Assembly (NCBI GenBank): GCA_963847345.1
Contig: CAWJZU010000037.1
Location: 218,679-282,678 of the forward strand
Direction: 5' to 3'
Length of the DNA stretch: 64,000 nt
Origin: DATARH01 sp963847345
Lineage (GTDB): Bacteria > Pseudomonadota > Alphaproteobacteria > ATCC43930 > CGMCC-115725
The translations under genes were made by a program, and so were the position numbers. Below are positions 7,697 to 16,814 of the stretch, piece after piece (the first letter of the stretch is position 1; each line of letters begins with the position of its first letter). Below the pieces are notes generated by a model. It saw nothing but the letters and a program-made list of their open reading frames with translations, made no database searches and was not told the DNA's origin.

Positions 7697-10468
7697 TCAT
7701 TCTGCCGCAAGCAGATGACCCGTTAACGTGTCCTGTCGGTTGAGCTCGGAAAAAGTGCCTTGCTCCTGCAGCTTAGCCCCGTTCATGACCAGAACGCGGT
7801 CAAAATCGCGCGCCAGGCTGGCGCGGTGCAGCACCCAGATGAGCCCACGCCCGGCCATGTCCTGTCTGATGCCGTCACTGACCTTGGCCTGGGTGTGCCC
7901 GTCGAGCGCGGTCGTCGCTTCGTTCAGGATCAGCAGGTCGGGTCGCTTCAGCAGGGCGCGAGCGATCGCGGTGCGCTGGCGCTGCGCCAGCGACAGCCGC
8001 GAGCCGCCGGTGCCGACCTCGTAATTCAGCCCGATATCGACGACGGTCGCCCGCAGCGACATTGCATTCAGCAATTCGCTGATCAGCGCCGGCACCCGTG
8101 CCGGCGCGTCCGCTTCGCCGTACGCGATCTTGCCGAAAAGAATATTGTCCTGCAGCGATGCTGAGGCGTTGTACCGCTCCGGATCAAAGAACTCGATCTC
8201 GCCCTTCGCGTCCTCGGGCAGGTCACGGCGGAAGACATGCCGGGCTTCGAGCAGCCGCTGCTGCATCTGCTCGTCGAGAATGTCGAGACGGTGGCGCGCG
8301 GCGATCAGACGGAACGGCAGCGCCAACAGCTTTTCGCGCTGATCCCGGTGCAGACCGGAGACGCCGGCAGTATCGGCTGCGCCGAGGATTGCGGCGTATT
8401 CCGGCAATTCCTCCGCGCTGATGAAGCTGAACTGGTCAAAGAATTCATGATCGGGCGGAAGACCGGCGAACATTTCGGTCATCGTCGCCGCGACCTTGCG
8501 GCCGGCCTCGATCAGGTCCTCGGTCAACCCGACTTTGTCGAGTACGGCGCGGACATCGTGATTGCCGGCGAGCGCGTCGAAATCGAAGACAGGGCCGATC
8601 GGTGTGCCGAACAGCACGTTCTCCGCGACGCTCGCGTTCGTATTGTAGCGTTCCGGATCGTAGGTTTCGACCAGCTTGGTGATCCCGTCGGCGGCGAGGC
8701 GCTCTCGCAGCGCACCCCGCGCCTCCAGCAGCCGCTCGGTCAGCTCGGGGTCGGCGCCGGCATCGAACCGGGAACGCAAGCCGAAATTATACACGTCGAT
8801 CTCGAAATCGAGCCCGGTGAGCAATTCGACGATGCGGGCCGCTAATTCCTCGCTGTTCGCGACCCCCGCGGCGGCATAATCGACCCAATCGGCATGCGCA
8901 TCCAAATCGATGTTGCCGGAACGGCGCGCCTCCATCTCCTGACGGGCCCGCCGGCGCGCCTCGGCCTCGCCGTACTCTGCCGGGCGCACCGGGCGATGAC
9001 GCAGTGCCAACAGTAAATTGTCGCGCAGCGTCCCGGTGAACAGGTACGGTGTCGCCCCGACATAACCGAGGCGCTGTCCAACAACGGCGAGCGGCATCTC
9101 GCCGAGTTCGTGCCCGCTGATCGTGATCCGGCCACTGGTCGGCCGCAACAACCGCGCGAGCAACAGCGCCAGCTCGTTCTTGCCGCTGCCGCTAGGGCCG
9201 ATGACCGCGACATGCTCGTCAAGACGCATGCTGAACGTGACCGCGTCGAGGATGCGGTTGCGATCGTCTTCGGCGAGCGAAAGATTGCTGACCGCCAGCT
9301 CGCCCTGGAGCCGCGGAATATCGCCGGGCTCGCGCAGCATCAGCTCAGGATCGGTGAGCCCGGCCGGCTGAAACTGTTCGACGATCTGCTCGTATTTGAT
9401 CCGCGAATCCTCTTTTTGCTGATAGAAATCGAGCAGTTCCTTCCACGGCGAAGCCATGTCCTTATAGGCCGCGAGCACCGCGACCAGCGCGCCGAACGAT
9501 AGATTGCCGCGGATTACGAGATAGCCGCCGATCGAATAAAAGAAAAACGGCGTCAGCTGCCCGATAAAATTGTTCAGGAACTTGACAAAGAACTTGCGCC
9601 TGTAGACCTCGAAACGGATATCGTAAATGCGGCCGAGCAGGCCCGCGAAATCGGTCAGGTGCAGCTTGACGGTGTCGTTGCTGTGGATTTCGACAATGCC
9701 GGCCGCCGATTCTTGAATGCGATCGGCGACGATCCTCTGGGTACGCACGCGCTGCTTGTTGAGCTGATTCACTTTCCGCTGCAGTTTCGGGATGATGTAA
9801 CCCTGGAACGGATAGAGCGCGACTGCGGCAAGCCCGAGCACCGGATCCTGCACGAACATGAATAAAATGATGGTCAGCAGCGTGCCGCCCTGGAACGCCG
9901 GGAGCGCCAGGGCATCGCCGATAAAACCGCCAAGCGATTCCGATTCGGCCGTGACCATCGGGATGATCTGGGCCGCTGAGGTCTTCTGGAAATGCGTCAG
10001 CGGGAAGCGCAGCAGGCGAAAATAAAGCTGATAGCGGAAGCGCCGCAGCATCCGCTCCCCGAGCTGGCCCTTGTACGTGTTGATGCAGTATTTAAAGCCG
10101 CCGTTGATCAGCACGGTCAGCAGAAAGGCCCCACACAGCACCATAAGGTAAGGAACGCGATCGAATTCGATGCCGAAAACGGATTGCGGAAATTTTGCGT
10201 CGGCGCGGATAGCGTGATTGACGATCGTTTTTGGCAGGTCGAGCGAGATGTAAAGAAACGGAAACGAGGCGAGGGTCATCGCCAGCGCGATCAGCTGCGA
10301 GCGCCAGCTGTGTTTTACGATAAAGCGATAGATCGACGGCTCGAGATCGGACGACGCCGGACTCGCTTCGACCGTCTCCGGCTCGGAGGAGCGGAGGCGC
10401 GGCAGGCGGAACCAGCCCGAAGCCGGCGCCTCCTTGTTCGCCGTGGCGACCGCCGCCATCCCTTTCAT
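7697..10468 (-). CDS. unusual ABC exporter: fused membrane and ATPase domains with a ~300-residue insertion in the ATPase
   Basis: A 923-residue half-transporter. A six-helix exporter membrane domain spans about residues 45-330. The ATPase has a Walker A GPSGSGKN (424-431), with Asn where Ser/Thr is usual. The signature is SRLSLAQRQ (823-831) in place of LSGGQ, Walker B is LLILNEAT (845-852) with Asn for the usual Asp, and the H-loop His is H881. Walker A and signature are ~400 residues apart, against ~100 normally. The extra segment carries two copies of a DPERYN..AS...N.LFG motif (604-621 and 762-779), resembling the post-Q-loop region, which also occurs once in its normal place (TLRDNLL, ~480). 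The start chosen is the ATG at 10468, behind a purine-rich ribosome site. Confidence 0.85.
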   Translation of the reverse strand: MKGMAAVATANKEAPASGWFRLPRLRSSEPETVEASPASSDLEPSIYRFIVKHSWRSQLIALAMTLASFPFLYISLDLPKTIVNHAIRADAKFPQSVFGIEFDRVPYLMVLCGAFLLTVLINGGFKYCINTYKGQLGERMLRRFRYQLYFRLLRFPLTHFQKTSAAQIIPMVTAESESLGGFIGDALALPAFQGGTLLTIILFMFVQDPVLGLAAVALYPFQGYIIPKLQRKVNQLNKQRVRTQRIVADRIQESAAGIVEIHSNDTVKLHLTDFAGLLGRIYDIRFEVYRRKFFVKFLNNFIGQLTPFFFYSIGGYLVIRGNLSFGALVAVLAAYKDMASPWKELLDFYQQKEDSRIKYEQIVEQFQPAGLTDPELMLREPGDIPRLQGELAVSNLSLAEDDRNRILDAVTFSMRLDEHVAVIGPSGSGKNELALLLARLLRPTSGRITISGHELGEMPLAVVGQRLGYVGATPYLFTGTLRDNLLLALRHRPVRPAEYGEAEARRRARQEMEARRSGNIDLDAHADWVDYAAAGVANSEELAARIVELLTGLDFEIDVYNFGLRSRFDAGADPELTERLLEARGALRERLAADGITKLVETYDPERYNTNASVAENVLFGTPIGPVFDFDALAGNHDVRAVLDKVGLTEDLIEAGRKVAATMTEMFAGLPPDHEFFDQFSFISAEELPEYAAILGAADTAGVSGLHRDQREKLLALPFRLIAARHRLDILDEQMQQRLLEARHVFRRDLPEDAKGEIEFFDPERYNASASLQDNILFGKIAYGEADAPARVPALISELLNAMSLRATVVDIGLNYEVGTGGSRLSLAQRQRTAIARALLKRPDLLILNEATTALDGHTQAKVSDGIRQDMAGRGLIWVLHRASLARDFDRVLVMNGAKLQEQGTFSELNRQDTLTGHLLAAE

Positions 10469-10554
10469 GACTCTCTTTCCCGCCGAAACAATCTTTCGCG
10501 AACACCGCCGCCGCATGGCATACTGCGTCGGGCGGGCACGCATGGAGGGGCTGT

Positions 10555-11800
10555 TTGATCAACCGCCGCGACCATAAGCGCATCCTGATCTATAGCCACG
10601 ATACGTTCGGCCTTGGCCATCTGCGCCGCTGCCGGGCGATCGCCCATTCACTGGTCGACGCAGATTCCTCACTTTCGGTTCTCATCCTATCGGGATCGCC
10701 GATCATCGGCAGCTTCGATTTCCGCTCGCGCGTCGATTTCGTGCGCGTCCCCGGCGTCATCAAGCTGCGCAACGGCGAATATGTGTCGCTCAGCCTGCAT
10801 ATCGACATCGAGGAGACGCTTGGCGATGCGCTCCTCGATTATCCGCCATACCGCCGATATTTTCGATCCCGACATCCTGATCGTCGATAAGGAGCCGCTG
10901 GGCTTGCGCGGCGAGGTGCGGCCGACGCTCGACCTGCTGCGGGCGCGCGGGACCCCGCTCGTTCTCGGCCTGCGCGACGTGATGGACGACCCGACCGCGC
11001 TCGAAAGCGAATGGGAGCGCAAGAACGCCGTGCCGGCGCTCAATGACTTTTACGACGAGATCTGGGTCTACGGCCTGCCGCAGATCTGCGACCCTCTGGC
11101 GGGGCTTGATCTGCCGGCGAGCGTGCGCCGCCGCATGGTCTATACCGGATATTTGCGTCGGACCGCGCCCGCCGCTTCAGGCGCGCCGCAATTCGATGAT
11201 CTGGCTGACGGCGAATTTTTGCTTGTGACCGCGGGCGGTGGCGGCGACGGCGACGGGTTGATCGACTGGGTGCTCGCCGCCTATGAGGACAACCCCGGCG
11301 TTTTGCCGAAGGCGGTGCTGGTCTTCGGCCCGTTCATGCTGCCCGATCGGCAGGCCGCATTCGCCGCGCGCGCCGCGCTTCTGCCAAACGTGCGCACGCT
11401 GACCTTCGACGCGCGGCTTGAAGGGCTGATCGCGCGCGCCGGCGGAATCGTCGCGATGGGCGGCTACAATACGTTTTGCGAAATTCTGTCGTTCGACAAA
11501 CCGGCGCTGATTGTGCCGCGGACGGCGCCTCGGCTCGAGCAATACATCCGGGCGCGGCGGGCCGCCGAACTCGGGCTGGTCGCGATGCTCCCGGACGACG
11601 GAAGTAACGACCCGCAAACCATGGCGGCCGCGCTGCGGCGCTTGTCGCAGCAGCCGCGTCCCTCGACGGTCGTCGTCCCCGGCCTGCTCGATGGGATGGA
11701 GTTGGTCAATCGGCTGGCGCTGAAATGGCTCGCCCCAGGGCGCCCCGCACGCTGGCCGCGGCGCGGCGCCGGAACGGGCGGCAGGTCGCGCCGCGCATGA
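10555..11800 (+). CDS. MurG/GT28-like glycosyltransferase 1 (one-base frameshift)
   Basis: A predicted glycosyltransferase of the MurG-like type, ~414 residues after repair. The N-terminal domain (ILIYSHDTFGLGHLRRCRAI) is read from a TTG at 10555 behind GGAGGGG. After about residue 90 the conserved reading continues in the +1 frame (FDPDILIVDKEPLGLRGEV). One extra G at 10822-10823 explains the break. The C-terminal domain has the donor-site pattern VAMGGYNTFCEILSFDKPALIVP. The stop overlaps the next ATG (ATGA). It heads a rightward operon divergent from the ABC exporter. Sugar donor and acceptor are unknown. Confidence 0.7.
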
Positions 11801-13084
11801 GCGGTTCCGTCCGCCTGCCGGGCTTTCATGGCCGCCGGGTTGCGTTCGTGCTGAAAGGCTACCCGCGGCTGTCGGAGACCTTTATCGCTCAGGAAGTAGA
11901 GGCCCTCGAACGGCGTGGCCTCGGTATCGCGATCGTGTCACTGCGGCATCCGACCGATCGCGCGCGCCATCCGCTGCACGACTCTGATCAGGGCGCCGGT
12001 GCTTTACATGCCCGAGTATTTGAAAGACGAGCCACGCCGCGTCCTCGCAGGTCGCGAGGCAGCCCGCGAGCTACCGGGTTACCGCATGGCGCGCCGGGTG
12101 TGGCTTTCCGATTTTGTCCGCGATCCGACGCCGAACCGCATCAGGCGCTGGGGCCAGGCATTGGTCCTCGCGGCCGAATTGCCGCCTGACACCGGTCACC
12201 TGCATGCGCATTTTCTGCACACTCCGGCATCGGTAGCGCGCTATGCCGCGATCATGCGCGGGCTTCCCTGGTCGGTTTCGGCGCATGCCAAGGACATCTG
12301 GACCATTCCTGAGTGGGAGAAACGTCGCAAGCTTGCCTCGGCGGCATGGGCTGTGACCTGCACCAGTGACGGCCGCGATCATCTGGCGCAGCTGGCGCCG
12401 TCGCCGGGAATGGTCAGCCTCGTCCATCACGGACTCGATTTCGACCGTTTCCAACCACAGCGAGGCGCTGACGCCGTGAGACCCGATGGCGGCGATCCGG
12501 CGCAGCCCGTCGTCATTCTTTCGGTAGGTCGGGCAGTTGCGAAAAAGGGATATGACGATCTACTACAAGCGCTGGCGCTGCTGCCGCCTGGTCTGGCTTG
12601 GCGTTTCGTCCACATCGGCGGCGGCGGGTTGGCGGATCGGCTCAAGCGCCAGGCCGCGCGGCTCGGAATTGCCGGCCGTATCGAATGGCGCGGCGCGCGG
12701 GCGCAGCCGGACGTGCTTGCCGCCTACCGCGAGGCCGATCTGTTCGTGCTCGCCGCCAAGATCACCAGCGACGGCGACCGCGACGGGCTGCCGAACGTGC
12801 TTATGGAGGCGCAAAGCCAGGGTCTGGCGTGCCTCGCGACCCGCCTGCCGGGAATATCCGAATTGATCGAGGACGGCGCGACCGGCGTTCTCGTGCCACC
12901 CGGGAATCCGCGCGCTTTGTCCGACGCGCTCGCGGCGCTGATTGGCGACCCCGTCCGGCGCGGCCGGCTCGCCGTCGCCGGCGAGGCGCGCGTCCATCGC
13001 GACTTCGATGTGCGGCGCGGCATCGATCGATTGGCGGCGCTGTTCGGGCTTCCGGCCGGGGCCTCGACCCTGGCCGCCGAGTGA
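11797..13084 (+). CDS. GT4-family glycosyltransferase 2 (one-base frameshift)
   Basis: A GT-B fold, GT4-family transferase of ~428 residues after repair. The start reads RRVAFVLKGYPRLSETFI, a pattern typical of colanic-acid/exopolysaccharide WcaL-like transferases. One extra base near 11983 moves the frame, after which MPEYLKDEPRRVLAG and the rest follow. C-terminal landmarks are ILSVGRAVAKKGYDDLL and the donor-site glutamate region DGLPNVLMEAQSQGLAC. It is coupled to the preceding gene by ATGA, and 13 bases separate it from the next. An activity on a lipid-linked or surface glycan is inferred. Confidence 0.72.
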
Positions 13085-13097
13085 GCCGGGCAGCGGC

Positions 13098-14212
13098 ATG
13101 CGCATCGCGTTCTACGCGCCGCTGAAACCGCCGGACCACCCGGTTCCGTCTGGCGATCGCCGGGTTGCCGGTCTGCTGCTCGACGCGCTTGCGCCTCGCC
13201 GGGCATCAGCCGTTTGTCGTGTCGCGGCTGCGCAGCTACGACGGGTCCGGCGATCTGGCCCGGCAGCGCCGACTCGCCGAACTGGGGGCCGCGACCGCTC
13301 GACGGCTGCTCCGGCGGCTGGCGCCGCGATCCTGCTGCCGCGCCCGATCTGTGGTTCACCTATCACCTTTATTACAAAGCGCCGGACTGGCTCGGGCCGG
13401 TGGTCAGCGCGGCGCTCGACATCCCCTACGTCGTTGCCGAGGCGTCGAGCGCCCCGAAACGGGGAGGGGGGCCATGGCATATCGGCCAGCGCGGGGTCGA
13501 AAAGGCCCTGCGCCGGGCCGACGCGGTGCTCGGCCTTAACCCCGCCGATCGCGATTGCGTCGTGAGCCTGCTGCGCGATCCGGGCCGCTGGATCGGCTTT
13601 CCACCGTTCCTCGACGCAAGGCAATATGCCGCCGCGACGTGGCTCCATCCGCCGAAATCGCCGGTCCGCCTGATCGCCGTGGCGATGATGCGGCGGGGTG
13701 ACAAGCTCGCCTCGTATCGCCTCCTCGCCGACTCGCTCGCGATGCTGACCGACCTCGACTGGTCGCTCGACGTGGTCGGGGACGGCGAAGCCAGAGACGA
13801 GGTCGTGGCGGCGTTCGCCGCGCTCAGTCCCCGAATCCGCTGGCGCGGCGCGCTCGACGAGAGTGCCGTCGCGGCCGCTCTCGCCGATTCCGATCTGTTC
13901 GTCTGGCCGGCGGTCAACGAGGCGTTCGGCATGGCGCTGCTCGAAGCGCAGGCGAGCGGGCTGCCGGTCGTGGCCGGGGCGAGCGGCGGGGTTGGCGGTA
14001 TCGTCGCCGATCGCGAGACCGGGCTGCTGGCGCCGCCCGGCGATCCTGTCGCGCTCGCCGCCGCGCTGCGCCATTTGATGTTCGATCCGGGCCGGCGCGT
14101 GGCGATGGGTGCGGCGGCGCGCGCGCGGGTCCGGCGCGAGCACGATCTGTCCGTGGCCGCGGCGCGGCTGCGCGCGATTCTCGCCGGACTCCGGGCGAAG
14201 CGGGCCGCGTGA
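13098..14212 (+). CDS. GT4-family glycosyltransferase 3 (two one-base frameshifts)
   Basis: Another GT4-type transferase, ~370 residues once two +1 shifts are repaired, near 13192 and between about 13290 and 13345. The three reading segments begin MRIAFYAPLKPPDHPVPSGD, then LAGHQPFVVSRLRSYDG, then PDLWFTYHLYYKAPDWLG. The C-terminal donor-binding region is intact: DLFVWPAVNEAFGMALLEAQ followed by GLPVVAGASGGVGGIV. The stop overlaps the next start (GTGA). It is part of the rightward operon. Specific sugar unknown. Confidence 0.7.
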
Positions 14213-15466
14213 GCTCAGGGGCGAATAACGCGGCGAAGCGCTCGGTGCTGTTTTGGGTCCAGCACCTGCTGGGGATCGGGCATCTGCAGCGCGCGCTGCG
14301 CATCGCCGACGCTCTCGTCGAACGGGGGATCGCCGTTACGGTTGTCTCCGGCGGAATGCCGCAGAGCCTGACGCGTGACGCGGCCGTGACCCTCGTCCAG
14401 CTTCCGCCGCTGCGCGCGCGCGACGCAAGTTTCGCATTATTCGACGAGTGCGGCGCGCCGGTCGACGATCGGCTGCGCGAGCGGCGGCGCGGCGCGGTGC
14501 TGGCCAGCTTCGCGGCGGCGCGGCCCGATGCGGTGGTCCTCGAGGGATTCCCGTTCGCGCGCCGCGCCTTTCGCTTCGAGATCGATCCGCTGATCGCGGC
14601 CTCTCGCGCCGCCCCTTGGCGTTTGCGGCCAAGCTTGCCGATACTCTGCTCGGTGCGCGACATCGTCGTCATTCGCGACGATCCGGCGCGGCACCGCGAG
14701 ATCGTCGATCGCGTCCGACGCGACATCGACCGGGTGCTGGTCCATGGGGACCCTGCCCTGATCCCATTCGACGCGAGCTTCCCGGCGGCTCCGGACATCG
14801 CCGACCGGCTCGTCTACACCGGCTATGTCGCACCACGCGAGTCAGGCGTCGGCGGACGGGACCTCGAACGAAAAATCTGCTGGTGAGGTCGTCGTCTCGG
14901 CCGGCGGCGGCGCGGCCGGGAGGGTCCTGCTGGAAACGGCGCTCGCCGCCCGTCGCGCCGGATGCCTGGCCCATCTGCCGTGGCGTCTGATCGCCGGAAC
15001 GAACCTGGCCGACGCCGATTTCTTGGCGTTACAGGCGAACGCACCGGCCGGCGTGGCCGTCGAACGATTTCGCGACGATTTCGCTGCGCTGCTGCGCGCC
15101 TGCCGCGTCTCGGTGAGCCAGGCCGGCTACAACACGGTTCTCGACCTGCTGGCGACGCGAGCGCGCGCGGTGCTGGTGCCGTTCGCCGCCGGACGCGAGA
15201 CCGAGCAACCGTTGCGGGCCGAACGTATGGCCGCCCTCGGCGCGGCCGAGCTGGTGCCGGAAAGCGAGCTGTCCGCGGCGGCGCTGGGGGCGGCAATCGA
15301 ACGCGCGGCCGCGCGTTCGACGCCGCGCCTGATGATCGACACCGGCGGGGCGGTGCGCTCGGCGCGACTGATCGCCGGAATCATCGGCGCCCAGACGAAC
15401 GGCGCCGATGGGGTGGCAACGGACCGTTTTGCCGCGCCCGCCGCGCGAGCTATTGTCGCGCGATGA
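14209..15466 (+). CDS. MurG/GT28-like glycosyltransferase 4 (one-base frameshift)
   Basis: A second predicted transferase of the same type as the gene at 10555, ~418 residues after repair. The N-terminal domain reads VLFWVQHLLGIGHLQRALRI from a GTG that overlaps the previous stop. A +1 shift between about 14836 and 14885 separates DRLVYTGYVAPRE from GEVVVSAGGGAAGRVLLETA. The C-terminal donor site is VSVSQAGYNTVLDLLATRAR, matching the AGYNT motif type seen in glycosyltransferase 1. The pair suggests an old duplication inside the locus. Its stop overlaps the next ATG (ATGA). Confidence 0.7.
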
Positions 15467-16278
15467 CATCGATGCCGCCCCAGCAGCCGATGCCGGGCGC
15501 CGCTTCGCCTCCGGCCGCGAGCGCGGCTGCCTCGGATTGGCCCGCTCTGGTCGCCGAGCTCGATCGCTGGGGCGAGGCAGGCCGGGCTGCAAAGCTGTGG
15601 TGGCGCGATGACGATGCCGTCGCCGCGACCCCGGAACTCGCGGCGTTGCTCCGCGTCCTGGGCGGGGCGCCGATCGCGCTGGCCGTGATCCCGGCCTTGG
15701 CGAGCGAGACTTTGGCGGCGGCACTACGCGACGCGCCGTCGGTGGCCGTGCTGCAGCACGGCTGGCGCCACGTGAACCGCGCCGTCGAGGGGAAGAAAAG
15801 CGAGTACCCGAGCAGCCTTGCCGAGTCCGTCGTGGCGGCGGAGATCGCGACGGGACGCGACCGCCTCGCGGCGCTGTTCGGAACGCGGGCACTGCCGGTC
15901 TTCGTGCCGCCGTGGAACCGCATCGCGCCCGAACTGCTTGCCGTTCTCCCCGAAGCCGGGATTGCCGCCCTCTCGTCGATTGCCTCACCAGACGCGTTAG
16001 CGGGGCCCGCCGGGCTTGGCTTGATTCCCGTCCATGTCGATTTAACCAATTGGAAGGGCGACCACCTGTTTATTGGTGAGGCGTCGGCGCTTGGCTCGCT
16101 CGTTGCGGAGCTGCGCCGCCGCCGGCTCAACAGCGCGGCCTCAGCCAGTCCTCTCGGCATTCTGACGCACCATCTGATAATGGATCGCGAGACGGCGGGG
16201 TTTCTCGAGAGGCTTCTGGAGCTGATCGCCGGACATCACGCCGCGCGCTGGGTCGCAGTTAACGAAATGTTGCGATGA
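15463..16278 (+). CDS. polysaccharide-deacetylase-like protein
   Basis: A 271-residue protein related to the NodB/carbohydrate esterase 4 fold group. WWRDDDAVAATPEL at about residues 45-58 fits the metal-binding Asp region, VLQHGWRHVNRA supplies His residues, FVPPWNRIAPELL matches the PPWNR substrate-loop motif, and THHLIMD lies near the end. It would remove an acetyl or similar group from a glycan. It overlaps both neighbours by ATGA, tying it to the glycosyltransferases. The first ~25 residues are Pro/Ala-rich and poorly conserved in appearance. Confidence 0.72.
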   Translation: MTSMPPQQPMPGAASPPAASAAASDWPALVAELDRWGEAGRAAKLWWRDDDAVAATPELAALLRVLGGAPIALAVIPALASETLAAALRDAPSVAVLQHGWRHVNRAVEGKKSEYPSSLAESVVAAEIATGRDRLAALFGTRALPVFVPPWNRIAPELLAVLPEAGIAALSSIASPDALAGPAGLGLIPVHVDLTNWKGDHLFIGEASALGSLVAELRRRRLNSAASASPLGILTHHLIMDRETAGFLERLLELIAGHHAARWVAVNEMLR

Positions 16279-16814
16279 CGACGCGGGAACAGACTCCAGA
16301 GACGCAAAGCTGGGCTAGTCAGCACAGTTATCCGGCATCGGCGATGATCGGCGATTATCTCCGCGCCGCCGCCGGGTTGGTGCCGGCCGGGGCGATCTTC
16401 GCAACGACGCCGGTCGCGCCGGTCCCGGCGACGCTGCTGGGCGGTTTCGCGATCGTCTTCGGGATTTTCGGCGTGCGCACCGCGCTGCGCCACAATACAA
16501 GCGTCGAAATGACCGATGTCGAGATCCGCGCACATGGTCTCGTCGAGCGGAGGATCGCGTGGGCTGAACTCGAGCGCCTGCGGCTGGCCTATTTCTCAAC
16601 TCGCCGTGATCGCAAAAGCGGCTGGATGCAGCTTGAATTGTCCGGCGGCGGCGGGAAACTGAGCCTCGACAGCCGCATCGCCGGGTTCGGCGAGGTCGTC
16701 CGCCGCGCCGCCGATGCCGCCGCTGACAATCATCTGCAAGTCAGCGAAGCGACCGCCGCCAATCTCGAAGCGCTGGGAGTCAGGGTGCCCGAATGGCAGA
16801 TCCAGCGCCACTGA
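16275..16814 (+). CDS. small membrane protein with a PH-like cytoplasmic region, function unknown
   Basis: A 179-residue protein. Two hydrophobic segments (about residues 30-45 and 50-65) are followed by a soluble part that looks like a bacterial PH-type beta domain: EMTDVEIRAHGLVERRIAWAE, then LRLAYFSTRRD, then MQLELSGGGGKLSLDSRI. The start overlaps the deacetylase stop (ATGA) and the end overlaps the ABC gene by 22 bases. I do not recognise a named family. The position suggests an accessory membrane role in the glycan locus. Confidence 0.6.
   Translation: MTTREQTPETQSWASQHSYPASAMIGDYLRAAAGLVPAGAIFATTPVAPVPATLLGGFAIVFGIFGVRTALRHNTSVEMTDVEIRAHGLVERRIAWAELERLRLAYFSTRRDRKSGWMQLELSGGGGKLSLDSRIAGFGEVVRRAADAAADNHLQVSEATAANLEALGVRVPEWQIQRH

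Noticed and set aside
13165..13539. a separate small gene inside glycosyltransferase 3
   Set aside because: It is the middle segment of the frameshifted GT4 transferase, flanked by conserved parts in the other two frames.
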